Shown: positions 33,380 to 44,252 of the stretch, one piece after another
How positions within the stretch are numbered: the stretch's first letter is position 1
How the letters are laid out: every line of letters begins with the position of its first letter
NCBI GenBank assembly: GCA_965153355.1
Contig: OZ231128.1
Location: 20,088,001-20,152,000, forward strand
Direction of reading: 5' to 3'
DNA from: Flaccisagitta enflata
Lineage: Eukaryota; Chaetognatha; Sagittoidea; Aphragmophora
Length of the DNA stretch: 64,000 nucleotides
The notes under the pieces: generated by a model
Told to the model about the DNA's origin: nothing
Seen by the model: the letters and a program-made list of their open reading frames with translations, nothing else
The model's database searches: none
Made by a program: the position numbers and the translations under genes

Positions 33380-33660
33380 TATCGATATAAAACATACTCG
33401 CAGCGTCATCCGCATCAACTATTCCCCGTCATCTGTGACATCCTTCAGCGCCATTTACCAACCATCCACGACATCTGAAGCGAACCACTACGCCATCCAC
33501 GCAAACTAACCCCACTACTTTTTTACACGTCATCTAAAACCATCCTCAGCGCCATCTCGAGACAACACGTACTTGCAGCGTCGTCCGCATCAACTATTTC
33601 CCGTCGTCTGTGACAACTTTCAGCGCCATTTACCAACCATCTGTAACCATTCTCAGCGCC
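33380..33660. repeat. Short direct duplication rich in CGCCATC
   Basis: Two blocks about 180 bp apart share gcagcgtc(a/g)tccgcatcaa, ctatt(c/t)cccgtc, tctgtgaca and agcgccatttaccaaccatc. Shorter cagcgccatct units continue to 33665. Confidence 0.65.
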
Positions 33661-33798
33661 ATCTGTGCCGAGTCGGCACTGCCAACCAACTGACTAATCA
33701 GTTACTTTCATCAGTCATCAGCGTCAATGAAGTCTCTACATGAAAACGATTCGATGAACAAAATGTTCGCGATCACGCAAAGATTCCTCGGTGTCAAG

Positions 33799-33799
33799 G

Positions 33800-33833
<34 letters not shown>

Positions 33834-33835
33834 GG

Positions 33836-33900
<65 letters not shown>
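33799..33900. repeat. (GTT)n microsatellite
   Basis: About 34 GTT units with one GTG interruption. Confidence 0.95.
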
Positions 33901-33963
33901 GATCGGTGTCAAGCTGATCTGCATCGTTAGAACACGATATTGAGGTTGTTTTATACTATTTAA

Positions 33964-33964
<1 letters not shown>

Positions 33965-34032
<68 letters not shown>

Positions 34033-34230
34033 GCACATGCACACACACTCGCACATGCACACACATACATACATGAACACACACAAACATGCATATGCTC
34101 ACACAAACATGCATATGCACACACAAACATGCATTTATTCGCACACAGACCCACACATACACAGACACACACATACACAGACAGAGACACATACACGCAA
34201 ACATACATGCGTACTCACACAAACAACAAA
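33965..34230. repeat. (CA)n microsatellite with degenerate 12-16 bp extension
   Basis: Perfect CA to about 34030, then acacacactcgcacatgc and acacaaacatgcatatgc units. The Cys/Val frames on the minus strand are artefacts. Confidence 0.95.
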
Positions 34231-34722
34231 GGCGTAATACCAGCGTCACATTTCCATGAAAGCGCGAGCCGCGATGAAAGAGGGGTAATTGGCCTTTAAA
34301 GCAAACCCCCCATTTCACTATGTCAATAATTCTTTTAGCCGGATCTCGTTGCAGTAACTCGATTTATCGTTATGGGATCGAGAGAGCGAATTATTTCGTG
34401 GTTCAAACAGTCTTAAACGTGTTTGCCCCCAATTTTCCCGCATAATTCTTCTCTAACCCTCGTTTTCATTGTTTGTTGTCAGTCGCGGACTGAAATATCT
34501 AAAATAGTGTGAGTTTGTTGGTCCGTATGGCGGTCCATTGACGCATACAGTGAAAATTCAATTTTATTTTACATCTGCTCTTTACACGAGCCCATCGATG
34601 GATTGAAGTTGAGTTTTTCATAAACATCTCTGGAACAAAAGACAGTTCTTTAAATAAGGAAATTTTACAAGTTACTTTCAACCATATTTACTTCTGTAGG
34701 CAACCTTGAACAACCTTGAACA

Positions 34723-34937
34723 AGTGACGCGGGGTCACGATATCGTTGCGGAAGGATGGGCAGGAGCATCCAACCCCCATCCACACCCCAGCCCATCCCC
34801 CCCCTCAAACATACACAAAAAATATCTAAAATGCGTTTTCCCTACTTTTTGACTTGATGACCCTCAATGGGCTGACGGACCTACGAACGGACAAAGCCTC
34901 TTATAGTCTTATAGAGTTGCATGCCAGCAACTAAAAA
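34723..34937 (+). repeat. Family A variant (GTGACGCGGGGTCAC head)
   Basis: The head caagtgacgcggggtcacga contains a GTGAC/GTCAC inverted pair. It then has gatgggcaggagcatccaac, a C-rich stretch, tactttttgacttgatgac and tgacggacctacgaacggac. It ends in GTTGCATGCCAGCAAC, where the stem is GTTGC/GCAAC in place of GTCGC/GCGAC. Confidence 0.65.
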
Positions 34938-34939
34938 CA

Positions 34940-35102
34940 AGAAGGCCAGATACATGGATACACTCAGGCACTCTGGCAGGAATGTAAAAATGAATAAATT
35001 AATGTATGTGGCAGATGGACAGACTGACGGACCAGCCGACCAACAGACCGATGGATCGACCAAAAAGGGGCTAACAGAGTTGCGCAAAACGCGACTTAAC
35101 CA
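34940..35102 (+). repeat. Diverged family A element
   Basis: It starts aaggccagatacatggatac, has a gacagactgacggaccagcc run, and ends gttgcgcaaaacgcgactta. Confidence 0.6.
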
Positions 35103-35128
35103 CTAATCTTGATGATTTCTCTGTTAAA

Positions 35129-35278
35129 CAAGGCCAGATACACGGCAATCCAGTCGCGGACGGTTGGGCAGTAGCAGTATTGCGAAAACCGCTCGGAATT
35201 CAAAAAAGTTATGGGACGGACCAACCGACCAACCGACCGACACGGCAAGGTGTAGAGTTGCGTGTCCGCGACTAAAAA
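35129..35278 (+). repeat. Family A element, short form
   Basis: It starts caaggccagatacacggcaa and has gcggacggttgggcagtagc and accaaccgaccaaccgaccg. It ends gttgcgtgtccgcgactaaa, where the stem is GTTGCG/CGCGAC with one G-T pair. A close relative is at 52653. Confidence 0.75.
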
Positions 35279-35515
35279 TAAAGGGAAACTCTTGTAACTT
35301 TGCTGTATGAAGCAGTCAATCCCGAAGTGTTAGTCTCTTAGACGTTATATAGCAGTGGCAGTTGCCTTGAAAGAAGCGCATAAAAGCTGTTAAGAACATG
35401 ACATTTCTCAAGCGCAAAATACTCAGTCTGGTACCTTTGGGAAAAAAGAGTAACCTGTGCGAAGATGAAGTCATCAAATATTCACCTTTGGCAACGCTTC
35501 TCGCGATGCTTCTAT

Positions 35516-36454
35516 CAGTGAGGCCAGTCACTTGCCTGTGCCACCTCCACGACTAGCCTTAGACTGAATACAGTGTTCTGTCTCTCAAAATGAGGCCAGT
35601 CATTTACCTGTGCCACCTCCACGACTTGTCTTTGACTGAATACAGTGTGCTGTCTCTTAAAGTGAGGCCAGTCACTTGCCTGTACCACCTCCACAACTAG
35701 TCTTTGACTAAATACAGTGTGCTTTCTCTTCAATTGAGGCCAGTCACTTGCCTGTACCACCTCCATGACTAGTCTTGACTAAATACAGTGTGCTTTCTCT
35801 TAAAGTGAGGCTAGTCACTTGCCTGTGCCACCTCCAGGACAAGCCTTAGACTGAATACAGTGTGAGCTGTCTCTTAAAGTGAGGCCAGTCACTTGCCTGT
35901 GCCTCTTCCACGACTAGTATTTGACTGAATACAGTGTGAGCTGTCTCTTAAAGTGAGGCCAGTCCATTGCCTGTGCCACCTCCACAACTAGTCTTTGACA
36001 AAATACAGTGTGCTTTCTCTTTAATTGAGCCTGTGCTTGTGCCAAGCTGAATACAGTGTTCTGTCTCTTAAAGTGAGGCCAGTCACTTGCGTGTACCACC
36101 TCCACGACTAGCCCTAAACTGAATACAGTGCTCTGTCTCTTTAAGTGAGGCCAGTCACTTGCCTGTACCACCTCCACAACTAGTCTTTGACTAAATACAG
36201 TGTGCTTTCTATTAAAGTGAGGCTAGTCACTTGCCTGTGCCACCTCCAGGACAAGCCTTAGACTGAATACAGTGTGAGCTGTCTCTTAAAGTGAGGCCAG
36301 TCACTTGCCTGTGCCTCTTCCACGACTAGTATTTGACTGAATACAGTGTGAGCTGTCTCCTAAAGTGAGGCCAGTCACTTGCCTGTGCCATGCCACCTCA
36401 ACAACTAGTCTTTGACGAAATACAGTGTGCTGTCTCTTAAAGTGAGGCCTGTCA
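35516..36454. repeat. 72-bp minisatellite, left block
   Basis: About 13 units of roughly 72 bp built from aagtgaggccagtcacttgc, ctgtgccacctccacgacta, gcctttgactgaatacagtg and tgctgtctctta. A higher-order repeat of 412 bp is visible: the block with caggacaagcc at 35835 recurs at 36247 with its neighbours. Minus-strand frames stay open because the unit is 24 codons long. Confidence 0.9.
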
Positions 36455-38640
36455 TTATCCTTATAAGCAATGAATTGCGCAACATGATTAGCAATGTTAG
36501 AATATCTATGTACGGTGACAATCTATCAGATCATTGTCCGGTTGAGTTGGATTTATCTGTGCACATTGCTGAGTACAAAACTACAAAAAACAAGAGTCCA
36601 CCTTATGTTAATTGGAAAAAACTATCAGATATTGATAAATCGCGTTTTGAAGAAGTTATGAAAGCAAATCTATCATCCATAAATGTGCCCTTTCACACAA
36701 TCTGTCACGGCCATAGATGCTGCGTTGAGGACTCCCATAAGATTGCGCTTGAGCAGTATTATTGTAACATTATGAATGCAGTCATTAACGCGGAAACGAC
36801 TTTACCAAAAACAAACCCTAACATCGAGCGGTCATTCTGGGATGATGAGTTGTCTGAGTTAAAAACGAAATCGATCGAGTGCAATAATCATTGGAAAAGT
36901 ATTGGCTGCCCAAAGATGGGTCAAGACTTTGAGTGCAGAAAGAGTTGTCATTACCAATACAAAATCGCCCTGCGGAAGAAGAAAAAAAGTGCCGAGAAAG
37001 ATTATACTCAGGCACTTCACAATGATCTCTTAAGTAAAGATGGTTACTCTTTCTGGAAGACTTGGAAGAATATGAATAGTACTAGTGATAGTGTGACCAC
37101 ATGTGTAAATGGTGAAACGGATCCAAAGGGAATCGCTGAGACATTCGCCAATTATTTCGAGTCGGTCTACGGTGATCATGATACAGATGAACACGAAGAG
37201 CTACGGAAAAAATATGAAGATTCATATTCACGCTATTTCTCAGAGCATATACACGATGACATCACACCTTTTCTCTTAACATGGTCGGAAATGACAGAAA
37301 TTGTTACAAAAATTAAGATTGGCAAATCATCTTCTGGAATATGTAGACCGGAACACATATTCTACGGAAGCCCTCTTCTCATTTACCATTTACATATACT
37401 GTTCAATGGTTTCATCCAACATGGGTATGTTCCCACTGAGTTCCTCAAGGGTACCATAACACCTATCGTTAAAAACGCGCAGGGTGATGTATCTGACCCT
37501 TCTAACTATAGAGGTATTACTTTAAGTTGCCTTCCTGCCAAACTTTTCAAATTTGCCATTCAAATGAAAACGTCTCATTTGTTACAAACAGACAATCTCC
37601 AATTCGGATTCAAGCGCAAAACAAGCACAAATCATGCCATTTATTCACTAAAAGCCACAGTGAACCACTTTACTGAAAAAGGATCTAATGTTTATGTTGC
37701 CTTTTTGGATTGTACGAAGGCATTTGATCGAATCTCTCACTTTGGTCTGTTTTCAAAACTCATAAATCGTAAAATTCCACTATGTTTTCTTTTGTGCCTC
37801 ATTTATTGGTACATGAATATGACAAGCAATGTAAAATGGGCGAACGAAACAAGCAGAAGTTTCAGGGTACCCCTCGGTATCAAACAAGGAGGCATCAATT
37901 CTCCGGACTTCTTTGGGATTTATATTGATGACATTGCTGCGATATTAAAAAATGCCAACGTTGGCTGTCACATATATGGTATTCTTCTCGCTATGATACT
38001 ATTTGCAGACGATTTATGTCTGCTTGCACCCACGCGACGCGCTCTGGATAAAATGATCCAAGCCTGTGCAAAGTATTGCAAAGAATTCGGACTTACATTC
38101 AATACCAGCAAATCTAAGATCTTAGTCTTTTCAAAAAAAGAAGTGGACAATCAAAGCTTGGCTCCCATACTCCTCAATGGGCGTGAAATTGAATACGTCA
38201 ACTCTATCACATATTTGGGCACCACGATTGTGAACAAAAAAGGCATTTCCTTCTCGTCTACAAATGACTTATCCAAGTTTTACCGGGCATCCAATTCTCT
38301 ACTGAGAGCAGTGAACAAACCAAGTGAGGAAGTCATGATGCAGCTTCTATACTCGTGCTGCATACCCATATTCTCATACGCCTCTGCCGTAAAGGATTAC
38401 CCATCTCGCCAAATGCAAGACTGTTGCACCGCCATGAATGATGCTCTCCGTCTGCTATTTGGGTTCAATCGGTGGGAGAGTGTAAGATCTCTCCGAGAAT
38501 CATTTGGATATAAATCCTTAGTTGAGATTTTTCATGCATCCAAAAGGAAATTTGAGGCTTCTCCTCTGACTCATCATAATCCCGTTGTGTCTCATATCGC
38601 TCGGAATATAAAACTCGAGCTTGAACGCGATCAGAACTAA
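36412..38640 (+). CDS. LINE ORF2-like protein (endonuclease remnant plus reverse transcriptase)
   Basis: A 742-codon frame without stops. Residues 1 to about 14 are read from the flanking 72-bp minisatellite, so the ATG at 36412 is not the element's own start. SDHCPVELDL at 39-48 matches the C-terminal end of an APE-type endonuclease. A linker with FWDDELSEL (142-150) follows, then the RT: PSNYRGITLSC (363-373), LQFGFKRKTSTNHAI (396-410), motif A VAFLDCTKAFDRISH (429-443), motif B GIKQGGINSPDFF (489-501), motif C LFADDLCLL (530-538) with DD at 533-534, and SKSKILVFS after it. It is a non-LTR reverse transcriptase of unassigned clade. The copy lacks most of the endonuclease, so it is 5' truncated, but the rest is intact, implying a recent insertion. 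Confidence 0.92.
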   Translation: MTKYSVLSLKVRPVIILISNELRNMISNVRISMYGDNLSDHCPVELDLSVHIAEYKTTKNKSPPYVNWKKLSDIDKSRFEEVMKANLSSINVPFHTICHGHRCCVEDSHKIALEQYYCNIMNAVINAETTLPKTNPNIERSFWDDELSELKTKSIECNNHWKSIGCPKMGQDFECRKSCHYQYKIALRKKKKSAEKDYTQALHNDLLSKDGYSFWKTWKNMNSTSDSVTTCVNGETDPKGIAETFANYFESVYGDHDTDEHEELRKKYEDSYSRYFSEHIHDDITPFLLTWSEMTEIVTKIKIGKSSSGICRPEHIFYGSPLLIYHLHILFNGFIQHGYVPTEFLKGTITPIVKNAQGDVSDPSNYRGITLSCLPAKLFKFAIQMKTSHLLQTDNLQFGFKRKTSTNHAIYSLKATVNHFTEKGSNVYVAFLDCTKAFDRISHFGLFSKLINRKIPLCFLLCLIYWYMNMTSNVKWANETSRSFRVPLGIKQGGINSPDFFGIYIDDIAAILKNANVGCHIYGILLAMILFADDLCLLAPTRRALDKMIQACAKYCKEFGLTFNTSKSKILVFSKKEVDNQSLAPILLNGREIEYVNSITYLGTTIVNKKGISFSSTNDLSKFYRASNSLLRAVNKPSEEVMMQLLYSCCIPIFSYASAVKDYPSRQMQDCCTAMNDALRLLFGFNRWESVRSLRESFGYKSLVEIFHASKRKFEASPLTHHNPVVSHIARNIKLELERDQN

Positions 38641-38966
38641 TTTCAGTTCCTTTTGCCATGTTTTACACATTTTTTTTTTCTCTCCTATTTTGATTGATTT
38701 ATGTATTTTGACGTTGTTTATGGATCTGTCGCCATATATATTGTACGTCACATAGCACGTAATCTCTCACGTGAGCGGGTTGTGATTTTTTGTTTATGGA
38801 TCTCTATTTATTCATTTTTCTCTTACGTATGGTCATATTCAAAAGCTGAACTACATCGTTGTGCATTGCACCTGAAATTGTTATCTTCCTACTAAGTAGT
38901 TTATAGTTGAGCGTTGAATTGTGTGTTTCTGTCTCTTATTTGATGACGAATTAAAAGAACATATAT
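36452..38966 (+). mobile_element. 5'-truncated LINE inserted in the 72-bp minisatellite
   Basis: The left junction falls inside a unit (gtgaggcc, then gtcattatcc). At the right junction the unit resumes as ttgcctgtgccacctcc after aattaaaagaacatatat. A 3' untranslated stretch of about 325 bp follows the stop. There is no long poly-A and no clear long target duplication; the missing part of the unit is only a few bases. Both sides are in the same array orientation and phase. Confidence 0.8.
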
Positions 38967-39945
38967 TTGCCTGTGCCACCTCCCCAACTAACCTTTGACT
39001 TAACACAGTGTGCTCAGCACAGGCAAGTGACTGGCCTCACTTTTAGAGACAGCACAGTGTGCTGTCTTTTAAAGTGAGGCCAGTCACCTGCCTGTGCCAC
39101 CTCCACAACTAGCCTTAGACTGAATACAGTGTTCTGTCTCTTAAAGTGAGGCCAGTCTCTTGCCTGTGCTAACTCCACGACTAGCCTTAGACTGAATACA
39201 GTGTTCTGTCTCTTAAAGTGAGGCCAGTCACTTGCCTGCGCCATCTCCACGACTAGTATTTGACTGAATACAGTGTTCTGTCTCTTAAAGTGAGGCCAGT
39301 CACTTGCCTGCGCCATCTCCACGACTAGTATTTGACTGAATACAGTGTGCCGTCTCTTAAAGTGAGGCCAGTCATTTGCCTGTACCACTTCCACGACTAG
39401 CCTTTGACTAAATACAATGTGCTGTCTCTTAAAGTGAGGCTATGCACTTGCCTGTACCACTACCACGACTAGCCTTTGACTGAATACAGTGTGCTGTCTC
39501 TTTTAAGTTAGGCTAGTCGTTTGCATGTGCCACTTCAACGACTAGTCTTTAACTGAATACAGTGTGCTGTCTCTTCAAGTGAGGTCAGTCATTTGTCTGT
39601 GCCACTAACACTAGTCCTTGACTGAATACAGTGTGCTGTATCTTAAAGTGAGGCAAGTCACTTTCCTGTTATGTGCCATGTCACCTCCACGACTAGCCTT
39701 TGACTGAATACAGTGGGCTGTCTCTTAAAGTTAGGCCAGTCACTTTCTTGTCATTTGCCATGTCACCTCCACGACTAGCATTTGACTGAATACAGTGGAC
39801 TGTCTCTTAAAGTTAGGCAAGTCACTTGCATGAGCCACCTCCACGACTAGCCTTTGGTTGAATCCAGTGTACTGTCTATCAAAATGGGGCCCGCCGCTTG
39901 CATGTGCCACTCCCTAAAATAGCCTTTAACAAAATAAGGTGCGCC
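38967..39945. repeat. 72-bp minisatellite, right block
   Basis: It continues the array of 35516-36454 with about 13 units that become more diverged toward 39945. One unit near 39015-39056 is inverted relative to its neighbours, giving a palindrome centred near 39057 (agcacagtgtgct) with arms of about 40 bp. Confidence 0.9.
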
Positions 39946-40124
39946 TGATCATAAACTGGTATGCAGATGACCTGGAGCATCAACGGAACCTTTGAGTCTC
40001 TTTCATTGCATTGCACCTTTCAAAAACAATAATAACCACAACAACAACAGCCACAACAACAACAACAATGATGATGATAATGATGATAACAAAAGAGGCC
40101 GTTGGGAGTCGTTTGGTTGTGGAC

Positions 40125-40431
40125 TAGGGTGGTCGAGAAATGGGTCAAATTTCATATATTGATATACTTAGGCCCTTTGCACAAATATCCAATAAAAGAG
40201 GGATTTCTCACAAGTTGGGGTGTGTAATCAAACAAAAAACCTTGTCGGCAAAACCATAGGCTTACTATGGGGACTTTTTTTTTGCCATAAGAAGCCCATA
40301 GTTTTGCCGACATGGTTTAATCTTCAAATTCAGACCTCTGCTTGTGGGAAAACCTTCTTTTTTGGTACATTTATGCAAAAAACTAGAGTATATCATTTTT
40401 TGAAATTTGACCCTATTTCATGACCACCCTA
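40125..40431. mobile_element. hAT-type MITE (TAGGGTGGTC ends) with 8-bp TSD
   Basis: The ends are TAGGGTGGTCGAGAAA on the left and, inverted, TTTCATGACCACCCTA on the right. The next segment ggtcaaatttca is also inverted-repeated. TTGTGGAC flanks both sides (40117-40124 and 40432-40439), an exact 8-bp duplication as made by hAT transposases. The interior is a hairpin around ttgtcggcaaaac and gttttgccgaca. No protein is encoded. Confidence 0.88.
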
Positions 40432-40541
40432 TTGTGGACAACTTATGGTGAACTTATTTCTGGGGTCGTCGTTAAGAATTTGTCTGATTCAAATAGACAT
40501 ACCTTTTGCATGCTTTTTACGTGCGATCGGTGACCCTGTAT

Positions 40542-40886
40542 AAGGGTAGTCGGGAATACGGTCAAATTTCATATGCTGATGTACTTGGGGCTAAGGCCTT
40601 GCGGGTTTGGCCGTGAGAAGGCCGAGGCTCGGTTTTGAGGCCAAACCCGGAATTCGGTTTTGCCTTCAGGCCCGATTTTGTTTATTGAGGACATTTTTTC
40701 TTTTACATCATACTAATAATCTCACTTATCAAATAATTTTTGTATTTTTTTCTCACCTTTTTTATAATATTACGTGTGTGTGTATGTGTATATTTATGAA
40801 TGTGTAATGTGTATTTATGAATGTTTGTGTCTTTTTATGTATGTGTGTGTCTCTGTTTGTCTGTCTCTCTCTCTCTCTTTTTCTCT

Positions 40887-40957
<71 letters not shown>

Positions 40958-41526
40958 GACTTGCATTTATTTGCTTTTTTTTCTTATTATTATGCTGTGT
41001 AAACTTATTCTTCTCCCCTTTTTTATTCACCTCTTATCTTAGATTCATGTATTTGTTTCCTTTTTTTTCAATTTTTTTTTCTTTTTTTTCTGTATTTGTT
41101 CTTTCATTTATTCTTCTCTTTCTTTTTTTCTCTCACTTTTTTCCTCTTTGGCAAATAACTTTTTGTTACTATATTCAGTTAAAAACCCGATACAGACCCG
41201 TGATAAACCCGAGGAAAGGTTTTGAGGCATTCCGAACCCGAACCGAAACCGTGGAAAAAAACGCCATACGCAAGGCCTTACTTGGGGCCTTTGCACTAAT
41301 ATCCAATAAAAGAGGGATTTCTCACAAGTTGGGGTGTGAAATCAAACAAAAAACCTTGTCGGCAAAACCGTAGGCTTACTATGGGGACTTTTTTTTTACC
41401 ATAGGAAGCCTATACTTTTGCCCACATGGTTTTATCATCAAATTCAGACCTCTGCCTGTGGGAAAACCTTTTTTGGTACATTTATGCAAAAAACTAGAGT
41501 ATATCATTTTTTTCTCGACCACCCTA
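40542..41526. mobile_element. Second TAGGGTGGTC MITE, interrupted by another MITE
   Basis: The left end is AAGGGTAGTCGGGAA (one base off TAGGG) and the right end ctcgACCACCCTA. CCCTGTAT flanks both sides (40534-40541 and 41527-41534), an exact 8-bp duplication. It shares the left-end segment and the right two thirds with the copy at 40125, including ttgtcggcaaaaccgtaggc. It is split by the element at 40592-41280. Confidence 0.85.
40592..41280 (+). mobile_element. hAT-type MITE (TAAGGCCTTGCG ends) with 8-bp TSD
   Basis: Termini TAAGGCCTTGCG and CGCAAGGCCTTA form a perfect 12-bp inverted repeat. CTTGGGGC flanks both sides (40584-40591 and 41281-41288). Sub-terminal segments are ggccgtgagaaggccgaggc on the left and acccgaaccgaaaccgtgg on the right. 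The interior is filled by TG, (CT)n and T-rich sequence. Its sibling in reverse orientation is at 60749-61489. Confidence 0.9.
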
Positions 41527-41534
41527 CCCTGTAT

Positions 41535-41969
41535 GTATCTTTGGTGTTGATTAACCTTGTTGGTCTATCCGTTGATACATTTTGTTTGTCTGTCAGACCC
41601 TCGCTTCAGCGTCTATCAATCATCTTTCTTGATTCACTCCTTTGATCATTCATTAATCATCATTCAGCCTTTATTCATTCATTCATCCTTTAATCCTTCA
41701 TTCATTCGTTCATTTATTCTTTCATTCATCTATTCGTTTGTTCGTTTAACATTCAATCTCTCACGCGTACTTTCTTACATCAGTCACACAATGCGATTAT
41801 GAACTCGCACATGGTCTTAACATACTTAGCCTTGTCCCTGGCCTGTTTCTGTGTGTGTGGCCCCAAAGACCTCATCTTTCACTTCCACGTTTACAACAAT
41901 GAGATATAGCAAGAAAAGGGCCAAAACGTTGGGTAAGCAAGGCCGGATACACGACAATAAGTGGTCGGG

Positions 41970-42015
<46 letters not shown>

Positions 42016-42390
42016 TAGAGAAAAGAGACAGAGACACAGAAAGAGAGACAGAAAGGAAAATGACAGAGACAGAGACACAGGAAGAGAGACAGACAGACAG
42101 ACAGACAGACTGTGAAAGTAGCCCGTGGGAACTTGTGGAGTTTGACAGTTGTTTGCTATGATTTATTTGGTAACAAAGCCTCTCCAGTTAAAAGTGGAAA
42201 GATGATTCATTTCACAAAAACGTCTAAAAAATAAGGAAAAGGAAAGCATAAATAATATAAGATGTAATATTGCCAAATAATCATGGGCTGTACGGAACGC
42301 TGCTATCTGGTTCTTTGACAGAGACTGACCTGTTTTGCAGTCTGCGTGCGTTTGTGTCTTTCAATTTGTCTGTTTCACTGACCACCGGCC
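41535..42390. other. Simple-sequence-rich stretch
   Basis: It holds an imperfect (ATTC)n region at 41636-41740, the start of a family A copy at 41938 (caaggccggatacacgacaa) that runs into (GA)n at 41974-42013, and GACA repeats to 42113. No gene is supported. Confidence 0.55.
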
Positions 42391-42393
42391 TGT

Positions 42394-42540
42394 TATCGTT
42401 GTTGTTGTTGTTGATGCTGTTGATGTTGTTGTTGTTTTTGCTGTAATGTTTTTGGTTACTCGTCCTCGTCATTGTTGTTGTCATCGTTGATATGCTATAA
42501 ATGCTATTGCTCCTGCTGTTTGTCGTCGTTAGTTTTGTTT
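42394..42540. repeat. Degenerate (GTT)n region
   Basis: gttgttgttgttgatgctgt-type units; similar units resume at 43075-43125 on the far side of the B element. Confidence 0.75.
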
Positions 42541-42577
42541 TTATTGAAATGTTTGTTCTTTTCATTGTCATCGTTAT

Positions 42578-43068
42578 GGTTTTTGGGCAGCGGCCCTTGA
42601 GGGGCCGATGACTTATGACTCCACATAGAGCAAATTTTCCAATTTCAGTCCATCCGTGCATCCATCTGTCCCCCTCCAAGCCTAGAACTAGGCCTCCTGG
42701 GCCTTAAATAAGGCCTTTCAGACCCCAAATCAGGCCTATCAGACCCCAAATCAGGCCTTTCTGACCCCAAATCAGGCCTTTTAGAACCCCAATTAAGCCT
42801 CTGAATTAAAAAATCAGTTCTTTTCAGACCCCAAACCCGGCTTTTCAGATTCCAAATCAGGCAATCCAGACCTCAAATCAAGCAATCCAGACCTCAAATC
42901 AGGCCTTTCAGACCCTAATTCATACTTCTCTAATCCAAATACGGCTTTTTCATACCCCAAATCAGGCCTTTTTAACCTCCGCTGCCCCTCATATCGTCTC
43001 ATGCCAACATAAACTAACAGAGGGGCATGGGGTACCGCTGACCATATAACTCTTTTGCGACTATTATA
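42578..43068 (-). repeat. Family B element inserted in a (GTT)n region
   Basis: It starts TTTTTGGGCAGCGGCCCTTG and gccgatgacttatgactcc. The core is roughly 21-bp units (ttcagaccccaaatcaggcc) and it closes with the reversed head ggcatggggtaccgctgacc and cttttgcgactat. GTT-rich sequence is on both sides. Confidence 0.78.
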
Positions 43069-43139
43069 GTTATTGCTGTTGTTGCTGTTTGTGCTATCGT
43101 TGTTTTGATTGTCGTTGTTGTTACACCAAAAAGTCACAC

Positions 43140-44085
43140 TTTTTTCAACATGACCTTTGATGCCCTCTCGCGTATTCTTCGAGCTGCATCATTTATCATT
43201 TGTGGGCAAAGAATGGCAAAACCCAAGAAATCCAAAACGTGGCGCCCCCCACAGTCCGCATGGCCACAGTGCACCATCCTCGCTTTTGTATGTCACACGG
43301 ATTGATTTCATGAGCAGTTAGCGGCTCACTGATGAGCATTTTGGCAAAAGAATAATGTGATTTTGAGGTTGCTTAGTGAAGCATTCGTTATTCTGCATAC
43401 TACACTGATTGATTTCATGGTCGTTTCTTTAGAATATTTTTGGGGAAAAAAAGAAGGAAATATCCGGGTTGCATAGACAATTGAAGCTTTCTTGGCACCT
43501 TGTCCGACATACTCCACTCCATCCTCTTTTACCTGTCTAATATACACATGAATAAGTTGAAAACTAGATAATTGAATCGCCCTATATGTATGCAAGCAAC
43601 TGACAAGTTTATCAATTCAAGCTAAAACTAGCCAGTTGTTTTCCTCATGTTAGTTGCTGTTGAACAAGACTGGATACATGACCAATAAGTACACGCTTGC
43701 AGTTAAAGAATCAGGAGATGCACAAAAATAACCATTACAGTTTATTTTACATCCATCAAATATTCAAATGGGCCTGAGGACCTACAAACCTACCAATCTA
43801 TCAATCTATCAACCCACTTTCTCGCAAAAGAGTCGCTTACACAGCCAATGAAAAAGCAGGGTACATAGCTGCCCACGCCTCATGTAGATAAGCAGTGTCA
43901 GAAATGGTAAAGAAATGCTTGTGTATCACCTTTGATTGAATATTGGGCACGGTGCAGTGCATAGGCTCCACTGCTTACTCATCGGAATTGCGGAAACTGG
44001 TTTTCGCAGGAAACTTGCGAGTTAGGTCACTAAGCGATTCTGTTGCCCTATGAGATGCGCGTGCTTGGGCTTGGGTGTCGTAATT
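43140..44085. other. Anonymous sequence with a decayed A-like copy
   Basis: Positions 43665-43860 contain aacaagactggatacatgac and gagtcgcttacacagcc, a faint A resemblance. No exon could be supported. Confidence 0.4.
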
Positions 44086-44252
44086 TTTGAATGAATGAAT
44101 GAATGAATGAATGAATGAATGAATGAATGAATGAATGAATGAATGAATGAACGAATGAATGAATGAATGAATGAATAAATGGATGAATGAATGAATGAAT
44201 GAATGAATGAATGAATGAATGAATGAATGAATGAATGAATGAATGAATGAAT
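44086..44252. repeat. (GAAT)n microsatellite
   Basis: About 40 GAAT units with a few substitutions. The (FIHS)n frames on the minus strand are artefacts. Confidence 0.95.

Noticed and set aside
33960-34318. Cys/Val-rich minus-strand proteins
   Set aside because: Translation of (CA)n and its degenerate extension.
35515-36177. Minus-strand repeats VVEVAQASDWPHFKRQ as a coding repeat domain
   Set aside because: The 72-bp unit is a multiple of three, so openness is expected. Units with indels break the frame, and the LINE splits the array.
35516-39945. CRISPR-like array because of regularly spaced repeats
   Set aside because: Units are contiguous at 72 bp without unique spacers and lie in a eukaryotic context.
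43141-43305. Short frame starting MTFDALSRILRAASF as a gene
   Set aside because: Only about 55 codons, with no domain or splice support; likely chance.
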